DNA of 64,000 bases from Phragmites australis (taxonomy: Eukaryota > Streptophyta > Magnoliopsida > Poales > Poaceae). Below are positions 10,899 through 20,197 of the stretch, one piece after another. How positions within the stretch are numbered: the first letter of the stretch is position 1; the number at the start of each line of letters is the position of its first letter. The notes beneath the pieces were generated by a model. That model was not told where the DNA came from, did not search any database, and was given only the letters and a program-made list of their open reading frames with translations. A program made the translations under genes and the position numbers. The stretch lies in the NCBI RefSeq assembly GCF_958298935.1, contig NC_084938.1, positions 5,401,501 to 5,465,500 on the forward strand. The letters are read 5' to 3'.

Positions 10899-13800
10899 TC
10901 AAGCCACGTTCCGAGAATCTAGGACATTTAATTCACTTCTCAACTCACAAAACCTTTGCTCATCTAGTGGTTTAGTGAGGATATCGGCTAATTATTTTTC
11001 GGTTCTCACATGGCGAATGTCAATATCCCCTTTTATTGCATGATCTCTCAAGAAATGGTGTCTAATATCTATGTGCTTGGTTCTTGAGTGTTGTACGGGA
11101 TTGTTGGCTATTTTGATGGCACTCTCATTATCACATAAAAGTGGAATTTTGGGAGTTTTGTGGCCATAGTCTCTTAGAGTTTGCTTCATCCATAGGAGTT
11201 GAGCACAACATGCTCCCGCGGCAACATATTCAGCTTCGGCAGTGGATAGAGCTACGGAGTTTTGTTTCTTGGATAACCATGACACTAAGGACCTACCCAA
11301 GAATTGGCAAGTACCCGAAGTGCTTTTCCTATCCACCTTACAACCGGCATAATCGTAGTCCGAATAGCCGATAAGGTCGAAAGATGACCCTTTTGGATAC
11401 CAAAGCCCAAGGTATGGAGTATGGACTAAATATCGAAGAATCCTCTTAACGGCCATTAAATGGCACTCTTTGGAAGCGGCTTGAAATCTTGCACACATGC
11501 ACACACTAAGCATGATATCGGGCCTAGATGCACATAAGTAAAGCAAAGATCCTATCATGGAACGATATACCTTTTGATCCACGCTTTTGCCTTCTCCATT
11601 GAGATCAAGATGTCCATTAGCTTGCATGGGCGTTTCGATTGGTTTGGCATACTCTATGTCAAATTTCTTGAGCATATCTTTGATGTACTTGGTTTGACAA
11701 ATGAAGGTTCCTTCCTTGAGTTGCTTGATTTGAAATCCGAGAAAGAACTTCAATTCTCCCATCATGGACATCTCAAACCTTCTTGTCATGATCCTACTAA
11801 AATCTTCACAAAATTGTTGATTAGTAGAACCAAATATAATGTCATCGACATATATTTGGCAAACAAATAAATCATTATCAACATTCTTAGTAAAGAGAGT
11901 AGAGTCGGCTTTGCCTATTTCAAAGCCCTTTTTGACAAGAAAATCCCGAAGGCATTCATACCATGCTCTAGGAGCTTGTTTTAGCCCATAGAGCGCCTTA
12001 TGGAGTTTAAAAACATGCTCGGGATGTTTGGGATCTTCAAAGCCGGGCGGTTGCTCCACATACACCAATTCGGAGATTGGTCCATTTAGAAATGCGCTCT
12101 TCACGTCCATTTGATATAACTTGAAATCATGGTGAGTAGCATAGGCTAATAAAATACGAATTGACTCTAGCCTAGCTACGGGAGCGTATGTCTCACCAAA
12201 ATCCAAACCTTCGATTTGAGTGAATCCTTGAGCAACCAAACGAGCTTTGTTCCTTGTTACTATCCCATTTTCATCTTGTTTGTTGCGGAAGACCCATTTT
12301 GTCCCAATCACATTTTGTTTTGGCCTTTCCACCAAAGACCAAACTTCATTTCTTTTAAAGTTGTTCAATTCTTCTTGCATAGCCATTATCCAATCCGGAT
12401 CATCAAGCGCTTCTTCTACCTTCAAAGGTTCCAAAGAGGAAACAAAAGAGTAAAATTCACAAAAATTTGCAATTCTTGAACGAGTAGTTACCCCCTTTTG
12501 TATATCACCAAGGATGTTGTCCACGGGGTGATCTCTTTGGATACTTTGATGAACACGTGGATGTGGCACTTGAGATTGATGTTGGATGTCTTCCACTTCA
12601 TTATTCAAGAAATTGTTCGGATCTTCATGGTCTTGATGTTGATCGTGTGATCTCTTGTCGTCTTGATCTTGGGTTGACATTGATGGTTCAACTTGCATTG
12701 ATGAAGATGGTTGATCCCTATCGATTTGTGCTTCTTGAGTCTTTTCTTGTTCTAGGGGCTTGATTTCGCCAATTGCCATCTTCTTGATTGCTTCGCTTGG
12801 TATTTCTTCATCACCTAAAACATTTGTATCCACTTGCTCCACTTGGGAGCCATTAGATTCATCAAATGTTACGTCTCTCGCAATTTCAACACATCCGGTG
12901 GTTTTGTTGAAAATGCGGTAGGCGTAGGCATTTGAACCATAACCAAGCATAAACCCTTCATCTACCTTTGGAGCAAATTTAGAACTTCTAGATTTCTTGT
13001 TTAAAATAAAGCATTTGCTACCAAAGACTTTAAAATAGGAAACATTTGGCTTGTTACCGGTTAGAAGCTCGTATGAAGTTTTGTTCAACAACTTGTGTAA
13101 ATATAACCGGTTGATGGCATAGCATGCGGTGTTGATTGCTTCCGCCCAAAATTGATCCGATACTTTGTATTCATCAAGCATTGTTCTTGCGGATTCAATT
13201 AGAGTCCTATTCTTTCTTTCGACCACTCCATTTTGTTGAGGGGAGTATGGAGCCGAGAACTCATGCTTGATTCCTTCTTCATCAAAAAACTCTTCAACTT
13301 GTATGTTCTTGAATTCGCTTCCATTGTCGCTTCTAACTCTCTTGATCTTTACTTCGAATTCATTTTGTGCTCTTCTCACAAACTTCTTGAGAATGGCTTG
13401 AGTTTCGCTTTTATCATGCAAGAAGAATACCTAAGTGAAACGTGAAAAATCATCAACAATAACTAAACCATATTTGTTACCTCCGATACTTATATAAGTG
13501 ATTGGCCCAAATAAGTCCATGTGAAGGAGTTCCAATGGTCTTGAAGTGGTCATCACATTCTTCAAGGGATGAGATGCTCCAACTTGCTTTCCCGCTTGGC
13601 ATGCACTACAAACTCTATTTTTCTCAAAAGTCACATTCGTTAGTCCTAGAATGTGTTCGCCCTTTTGAAGTTTGGACAAATTCCTCATGCCAACATGAGC
13701 AAGTCAGCGATGCCAAAGCCAACCCATGCTAGACTTAGCCATCAAGCAAGTTTTAGGCATCACTCCATCCGTTGAAAAATCAACAAGATAGAGTTTACCC

Positions 13801-14138
13801 TTCAACTTGCCCGTGAAGACCATAGAGGCGTCCTCTCTTCTAGAGACGACCACACCCTCATTTGTAAAAAGACAATTATAACCAATTTCACATAATTGAG
13901 ATACGGATAATAAGTTGTAATTGAGTGATTTTACTAACAAGACATTTGAAATGGAAGTATCATTTGAGATGGCAATTTTACCTAGTCCCATTACCTCTCC
14001 TTTTCCATTATCGCCAAAGATGATGTTTTCATGAGGTCCTCCATTTTCTTCAAAGGAGGAGAACATACTCTTTTCTCCGGTCATATGATTGGTACATCCG
14101 CTATCAATGACCCAACTTGATCCACCGGAGGAGTATGC
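10899..14138 (-). pseudogene. Sirevirus pol (protease, integrase, RT, RNase H) with three stops
   Basis: One frame of about 1080 codons runs from GCA at 14138, directly after an in-frame TAG, to TGA at 10899-10901. Domains in order: aspartic protease DSGCTNHMTG (about 14112-14080), GAG-pre-integrase ending in CSACQAGK (about 13620-13600), and integrase with the Asp of HMDLFGP, the Asp of SDNGSEF and the Glu of VERKN. Then reverse transcriptase from WVFRNK (about 12290) through YVDD (about 11855), and RNase H to about 11000. Three in-frame stops break it: TGA at 13704-13706, TAG at 13431-13433, TAA at 10992-10994. Each sits inside an otherwise conserved family motif. It is the Copia replication polyprotein and is not translatable as a whole here. 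Confidence 0.9.
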
Positions 14139-14151
14139 CTACAAAACAAAG

Positions 14152-16350
14152 TTATGCCTTTATTTTAGGTACCCAAATTTGTTTGGGTCCTTTAGTGTTA
14201 GTCACAAGCACTTTTGGCACCCACACATTCCTTTTTACAATTCTATCTCTTGTGCGGGGACCAACATAGAGAGCAACCACTTTACCACGGTGGTCTCTCT
14301 TTAGCATGTATGAAGCATAAAAAGAACATTGGGGGGCATGAGCCTTCGGTTGCCTTGTTTGAGTAGGGTGATCAACTTGTTTGCCTCCTTTGACAAACTT
14401 GAGGCATTCCACTCCATTCAATACCACACGATCATTTGGTTTGCTTGTATATTGGTCAAAACCAAGACCTCTCTTTAGCTTATTGTCTTTGGCTTGAATA
14501 GTCTTGTAAAGTGCATCCTTTGACTTATAAGTTTTGATGCACCCATATTTGACCAAAGCATTTAGCCTCTCATTTTCCTTTTGTAATGCTTGCAAGGATT
14601 CAATATTAGTTGTACAAGTATTTATTTCAAGGTTAGAACAACGAGAACATCCATTGCTAGTAGATGCATTAGATAGTGAATTTGCTTCACTAGAGTTAGA
14701 AGAGCCTTTCTTAAGAATATCAATTTGTGTTTCAAGAGTTCTATAATTTTCATCTAAACAAGATGATTTCTCTTGAAGCACGAAATTGTTACTCTTAAGA
14801 TCGGCAATTGAAGAATTGGCTAAATCACAATCTTTAGACAATTTCTCAACTTTTTCTTTCTCTTTAGCAAAGAGCTCCTCGAGTTCAAGGTTTCTCTCCT
14901 TTTCAAGGATGAGCAAGTCTTCTTGTCTCTCAAGGGTCTCTTCATGACTATCTATTGTATCCATTAGCTCCTTTATTTTAGCCATGACATTTTTATTCAA
15001 ACCTTTGAACAAATTATCACAATCACTATCATACTCACTATCACTATCTAGGAGCTTGGATTGAGATTTTACCTTGCGGTTCTTGGCCATGAAGCATTTT
15101 GGGGAGTCTCCATCATCATCATCATCATCACTCATTAAGAGTGATTTTCTTGGTGTAAGCTCATGAATAGCAATGGTGGCGACTCCTTCATCATCGGAGT
15201 CCGAGTCGGAGTTGGAATCCCACTCTTCTCCAATATGTGCTTGACCCGAATATTTCTTCTTGTACATCTTGTTCTTGTCTTTCTTGTATGACTTGACTTT
15301 ATTGTCTTCTTTGTCCTTTCCCTTCTTCTTGTTTGGACAATCGGCTATAAAGTGACCAATTTCGCCACATTCATAGCATGCCCTTCTTGATGTTCTCTTC
15401 TTGGGCATATCTCTCTTGTACTTTGAATAGCCTCCTTTTCTCATGAATTTCTTGAACCTTTTCACAAAGAACGCCATTTCTTCATCTTCGGAGCTTTTAT
15501 CATCACTTGTGCTTGATTCTTGAACTTGCTTGCTTTTGCTTGCCTTGAGTGCAATTTCTTTATGCCTTGAGGTTGAGCTTTGTTTAGCATGAATCTTCAC
15601 TTCATTAGCTTCTTCTTCCATGAGCTCATGAGCAAGAATCCTTCCAAGCACATCACTTGGTGTGAGCCTCTTGTAATCTCTTCTCTCACGGAGGAGCGTC
15701 ACCAAAGTAGGATTTCTAGGAGCAAATGCCCTAAGTAGTCTCTTGACCACTTTGTGATCATCAATGTCCTCGCTTCCAAGTCCTCTTAGCTTGTTCACAA
15801 GCACCATTATCCGATCATACATTGCTTGAGGAGTTTCATGATCCTCCATCACAAATCTTCCTAGCTTTCCCTCAAGCAATTCTATTTTGGATTCTCTCAC
15901 ACTTGTAGTCCCTTCATGAGCAACTTGAAGTGTGTTCCAAATTTGCTTAGCTTCCTCAAGTCCATCTACTTTGTTGAATTCCTCCGGACTCAAGGCACTA
16001 AGCAACACACTTGTAGCTTGAGCATTGCGATGCATATTTTGTTCTTCACTTGAGGTGAGCTCTTGGTCTTCCTCCGGCAGCTCAAAACCTGTGCAAACAA
16101 TCTTCCAAATACTTGGATGAAGAGAAATTAAGTGCATTTTCATTTTGTGCCTCCAAGCGGCATAATGTGTACCATCGAAGAATGGTGCACGTCCGGAAGG
16201 CACGGAAATGTAATTGCTAGAAGAATTCAAACGATCATAATTGAAAGGAATCTCACTTCCCTTTCCTTTACCATTACCATCATCACTTCTTGATGGATCA
16301 TCTTTCGGACCCCTCGGACTTCCGGATGTCGACATAATGATTCCCTCCAA
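14152..16350 (-). CDS. Sirevirus gag (nucleocapsid polyprotein)
   Basis: An intact 732-codon frame. Residues 1-50 are low complexity. A DUF4219-like start (GRAPFFDGTHYAAWRHKM, about residues 53-70) is followed by a UBN2 region with the WNTLQVAHEGT signature. The zinc knuckle CYECGEIGHFIADC (CX2CX4HX4C, about residue 330) is followed by Lys-rich and acidic stretches and a long Glu/Lys coiled-coil segment (about 455-560). The length is large compared with usual Copia gag but typical of Sireviruses. An in-frame ATG at residue 6 is an alternative start. It ends in TAA at 14152-14154, 13 bp before the pol frame opens. It would form the virus-like particle and bind RNA. Confidence 0.88.
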   Translation of the reverse strand: MEGIIMSTSGSPRGPKDDPSRSDDGNGKGKGSEIPFNYDRLNSSSNYISVPSGRAPFFDGTHYAAWRHKMKMHLISLHPSIWKIVCTGFELPEEDQELTSSEEQNMHRNAQATSVLLSALSPEEFNKVDGLEEAKQIWNTLQVAHEGTTSVRESKIELLEGKLGRFVMEDHETPQAMYDRIMVLVNKLRGLGSEDIDDHKVVKRLLRAFAPRNPTLVTLLRERRDYKRLTPSDVLGRILAHELMEEEANEVKIHAKQSSTSRHKEIALKASKSKQVQESSTSDDKSSEDEEMAFFVKRFKKFMRKGGYSKYKRDMPKKRTSRRACYECGEIGHFIADCPNKKKGKDKEDNKVKSYKKDKNKMYKKKYSGQAHIGEEWDSNSDSDSDDEGVATIAIHELTPRKSLLMSDDDDDDGDSPKCFMAKNRKVKSQSKLLDSDSEYDSDCDNLFKGLNKNVMAKIKELMDTIDSHEETLERQEDLLILEKERNLELEELFAKEKEKVEKLSKDCDLANSSIADLKSNNFVLQEKSSCLDENYRTLETQIDILKKGSSNSSEANSLSNASTSNGCSRCSNLEINTCTTNIESLQALQKENERLNALVKYGCIKTYKSKDALYKTIQAKDNKLKRGLGFDQYTSKPNDRVVLNGVECLKFVKGGKQVDHPTQTRQPKAHAPQCSFYASYMLKRDHRGKVVALYVGPRTRDRIVKRNVWVPKVLVTNTKGPKQIWVPKIKA

Positions 16351-16374
16351 GCGGTGAAGCCTTGTAGGAGGTTA

Positions 16375-16387
16375 GGCTCTGATACCA
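16375..16387 (-). promoter_or_regulatory. Primer-binding site (initiator tRNA-Met)
   Basis: On the minus strand TGGTATCAGAGCC begins two bases after the 5' LTR end (AT spacer at 16388-16389). It is complementary to the 3' end of plant initiator tRNA-Met, the usual Copia primer. Confidence 0.9.
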
Positions 16388-16389
16388 AT

Positions 16390-17999
16390 TGAAAGTGCCT
16401 AGAGGGGGGGTGAATAGGCTTTTCTGAAATTTAAAACTAAAAACAGCGGATTAAACTGCGGGATATTCCGGTGAAGTCCGGATACTCCGGTATGGTCCGG
16501 AGTATCCGGTCTAGTCCGGAGTATCCGGCCTGACAGGAAATTTCAGAATAAATTTGAACTAAAGGCTACAGCTAGATTCTAAGAAGTGCACTAGGTCAAG
16601 TAGATATTACTAAGCTAGAATAACAGTTAAAACTAGCAAGATTGATACTATAGCAAATTAAATGACAAATTACCAAATGCACACGATCAAGTAAGTTTAA
16701 CAAGTAAGAACACGAGAATATATCCCGGAGTTCGGCCACCTCACAAAGAAGTGCCTACGTCTCCGTTGAGGAGCTCACAAAGAGCCGGGTCTTCTCCAAC
16801 CCTATCCTCTTCTAGCGACCACAAAGATCAAGCTAGAAATTCTTACTCAATATGAAGATGCTTACAAACTTCCCGAGGCACACCACAAGTTTTGGGTGCT
16901 CTTCGGGCGACTCCTTTCCTTCTAGAAACCCAAACCTTCAAAGGAGATGATCGCAGTAAATGCTCGATGAAGAAATCAATGCTCAAGTGGCTTGAACCCT
17001 CTCCAAACACACACTCTCAAATTTGTGCAAGTTTTGCTCTAGAGATGATTGGAGGGGCTTTGAATGCTCTTTAAGTGCTCAAGAGTTCTCAAGGAAACCA
17101 GCCACAGCAAGCCCTAAATGATATGGAGAGAGGAGGCATTTATAGCCCTCTCTCACAGACTAGCCGTTACTGTTTTTGTCAGAGCTTACCGGAGTATCCG
17201 GTGAACACCGGAGTCTCCGGTCCTAATTCCAAAAACAGTGTCAGAACGGTCACGAACGTGTCAGAACTAGCCGTTACAGTTCTGTTTCATTACCGGAGTC
17301 TCCGGTGAACACCGGAGTCTCCGGTCCTGACAGATTTTCCAAAACAGACTAAGTCCGGAGACTAGCCGGATCCTCCGGCATCTCCAGGTACCGGAGTATC
17401 CGGTGAACACCGGAGACTCCGGTCTTTACTATTTTTTTATCAAAAAGATTAAAAGCTAATCGAGAGCCTCTGCCGGAGTCTACCTCGGAGACTCCGACTG
17501 CACACAAAACATTTTACCGGAGTATCCGGTGAACACCGGAGACTCCGGTCTTTTTCTTGAAAAGATTAACCCGTAACCGAGACTCTCTGCCGGAGGCTAG
17601 CTCGGAGACTCCGGCTGAACGCTGAGTACCGGAGTATCCGGTGAACACCGGAGACTCCGGACTCAGAAGATTTTCAGAAAGAGTTTCGTGTCCGTGAGTG
17701 AATGTGTCTCTCAATTGGGTGATTCTAAAGGATCTCTTGAGCATTGAGACACTAATCAAGCAAATGAATTCATCCATCTAAGAAAAAATCTATCCTAGAC
17801 TCAATTTCAAAAGTAAAAAGAATTTAAGCCCTATCTTATATCCTTCGTTGATTCTTCAATTGTTTCGACGGGCGTCAAACGTCATTTACATTCACAACTA
17901 ATGCTCATACCTGTTCAATACTCACAAAGCATGTTAGTTCTTTAATCGTTTTGTCATCAATAAGCCAAAACCCACTTAGGGGGCCTAGATGCACTTTCA
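16390..17999 (-). repeat. Sirevirus 5' LTR
   Basis: 1610 bp, the element's upstream LTR. A TATA element (TATAAATG, minus strand, 17137-17144) lies about 855 bp into the LTR, marking the U3/R border. It carries the same CCGG palindrome array as the 3' LTR, at about 16462-16530, 17188-17425 and 17467-17662. Confidence 0.92.
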
Positions 18000-18004
18000 G
18001 CCGG
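18000..18004. repeat. Target-site duplication GCCGG (right copy)
   Basis: Matches GCCGG at 6203-6207 exactly and follows the last base of the Sirevirus 5' LTR. Confidence 0.92.
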
Positions 18005-20192
18005 TAAGGAACTCGGCCGCCGCTCGATTTCTCCTCAACCGAACCTCGTTTGAGCTCGTTCTTCGCACTATTGGTGCCGCCGGAGCTCTAGGAGCTCACT
18101 CCGGCGCTTCTTGGAGCTTCTTCCGCCGTCGGACGCCGTCCCTGCCAAGACCGAACTCCTCCGCCCGCCGTTCTCCGTCGCCGGCCACCTCCGGACCTCT
18201 TCTGCCGCCGACAAGCCCGCTGTGAGACTCCCCGCGAGCTCCTCGTTATTTTGTGCCAAGTCCCGACTTGATCCGTGGCCGGATGCGCCTTTTGCGCATC
18301 GCCGGCGAGCCCGCCGCCGTCCCCGTCATCGCCGGCCGCCGCTCCCGCCGTTGAAAACCGCCGGCGCCACCTCTTTTGATTTCCGGCCGCCGGATCCCGG
18401 TTCATCGGCCCGGATTAGACCGGCCAATATTATACCCCTTCGGTCCACCATGGACCGGTGGACCGATGCTCTTTCAGTGGTCCACAAGCCCCGTAGACCA
18501 ATTCCATGTCTTTTCCAATTGAGAAATAATTCAGTATTTGTTTTATTGCGTCATAATCCAATTTTCAGTATAAAAATAATTCGGTTTATTCTCTGGAAAA
18601 CATGTAGAATTTGCAGAAAAGCCCCTACATCTTCAAAAGCTTATAACTTTTTGCTCGTAGCTCTGATTTAGGCGATTTTCACGTCAAAATGTTCGTAGCG
18701 TCGTGTAGAATCTTTTTGTAGAGTTTTTGAATAGTTTCAGTACTGTTTGGTGTACTGTTCTTAGAGTTTTGTTTTGTGTGTGCTTTTTCGGTCTGTCGTT
18801 TAGGAGCTGAGCAGTTCGGCAACCTCCAAGACCAAGTTTTCGAGGATTTTGAGCAGCAACCCGGTGAAGGCAAGTGCCCTTGAGCATTTCTATCTAGTTT
18901 TAGGATTTGCAGGTGTAGTTTTTATCCTTCAATATGCATGCTGTCCAAAATGATATCCTATGCTAGGGTTTACTAGTTTTGACTTGATATTTTCCTTGTC
19001 GCCGTTGATGTATCATGTTAAGAAGATGGGTAGATCATGCTAGCGCTGTCCGGGTGGGGAAAAATGGTTAATATTGATTAATGAACTATGTAACACTGTC
19101 CGGGTGGAAAAATGGTAATTCTTTTTTTAGCAACATGGTATAGGTCTTCCCCAACAGAATGGATGGATTGTGGTGGTGCCTATGGCAAGTTTGCGTATGT
19201 ATCTGTATGGGGTCCTAAGGACCGGTTTTTGGACATGTAACCAAGTTATATCCGTACAACCACGAGACCTATATGGGTACGGCCTGGCCAAATAATTAGC
19301 GACCACCGATTCTGTGGGCATCATTGGACGAGTATGTGGCACAAGAGGGGGCTTCTGTAGCGACTCGGTCGACTGTTAGCGGTGAAACCTTAGTGGGTGC
19401 CTACAAATCGGCGGGAGCTTTGTAAAGGCCTTGTAGTGAGACCCCGACTCCTTACCCCGGAAGTATGGAGTAACAAGGGAATCACGACTCGTGGATCTGT
19501 GCAAACTCTGCAGAGTATCAAACTGGTCGATCAGCCGTGCTCACGGTCAAGAGCGAGCTTGGACTTCTTCAAGATTAGTTGGATCTGGGTTTTGGTATGG
19601 TTGGTCGGGTAGCCAGGTAATGGGATTATCTGGTGAGCTTTGGGTAACCGGATATGGGATATCCGGTGAGTCAAATCCTTTGGTTGTAGCAAGTGTCTTC
19701 ACACTTAGTAAATAGGATGCCTGTTGTTGGAGGTATAGGTTAAGTCATAGTTTTAGTTGCTTAGTGCTAATAACCCCTGTCAAGCCTTTTCTTGTCTAAA
19801 GCCTCATACCATACTTTCCCCTGCACTTGCGGAGTACAACCTTTTGTACTCACCCTTGTCATTCTCCACCCTGCATTCTTCCGCCAATCAGAAGCTGTCT
19901 TTGAAGCTGGTGCCTTCGACAACGACGACTTCGATCCCGAGCTGCTGTTCTAGGCTGTGGAGCCCCCGGTCGACGTCTTCGCCTGTGGATGCTGGAGCCG
20001 CTGGCGCTGAAGACCCCTCTTGTCTCCCGCTGTGTTTTCTTTCAGACCCTCGGGTCATTTTGTAATAAAGTTAAGTACGATGTAATTTGCACTGTGATGA
20101 TAACACTAATGATGTAAGTGCATGTATGGAAGTTGTTCCTGGCATACATGTGTTGTGCCTGGTTTTGTCTGTTTTAAAAACCGGGTGTTACA

Positions 20193-20197
20193 CTATG
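20193..20197. repeat. Target-site duplication CTATG (right copy)
   Basis: Matches CTATG at 5351-5355 exactly and follows the GGGTGTTACA end of the gypsy LTR. Confidence 0.9.

Larger units (their letters stand above)
6208..17999 (-). mobile_element. Sirevirus-type Copia retrotransposon, 11.8 kb, nearly complete
   Basis: In element (minus) order it has: 5' LTR 17999-16390, primer-binding site 16387-16375, gag 16350-14152, pol 14138-10899, a palindrome-rich spacer, ORF3 9936-8239, multiple polypurine tracts 8210-7821, and 3' LTR 7819-6208. Target duplications GCCGG flank it. The Sirevirus (SIRE/Maximus) assignment rests on the large gag with a CX2CX4HX4C knuckle, the extra ORF after pol with a C-terminal coiled coil, the multiple polypurine tracts, and CCGG-rich palindromes in the LTRs. 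I counted only about a dozen differences between the two roughly 1.61 kb LTRs by eye, so the insertion is recent. Pol carries three premature stops, so this copy is not autonomous. Confidence 0.93.
5356..20192 (+). mobile_element. Ty3/gypsy-type solo LTR, split by a Sirevirus
   Basis: The LTR starts TGTAACACCC (5356) and ends GGGTGTTACA (20192), a perfect 10-bp terminal inverted repeat, flanked by CTATG on both sides. Excluding the Sirevirus and one copy of its target duplication, the LTR is 5356-6207 plus 18005-20192, about 3.0 kb, a size usual for Tekay/Del-type gypsy LTRs. A TATA box (TATATAA, 6098-6104) follows a GC-rich stretch. There is no gag-pol, primer site or second LTR, so it is a solo LTR left by LTR-LTR recombination. 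Open frames inside (for example 5698-6210 and 18111-18671) are GC-driven and carry no domains. Confidence 0.88.

Noticed and set aside
18111..18671. 186-codon plus-strand frame
   Set aside because: GC-rich LTR sequence; overlapping frames on both strands and no motifs.
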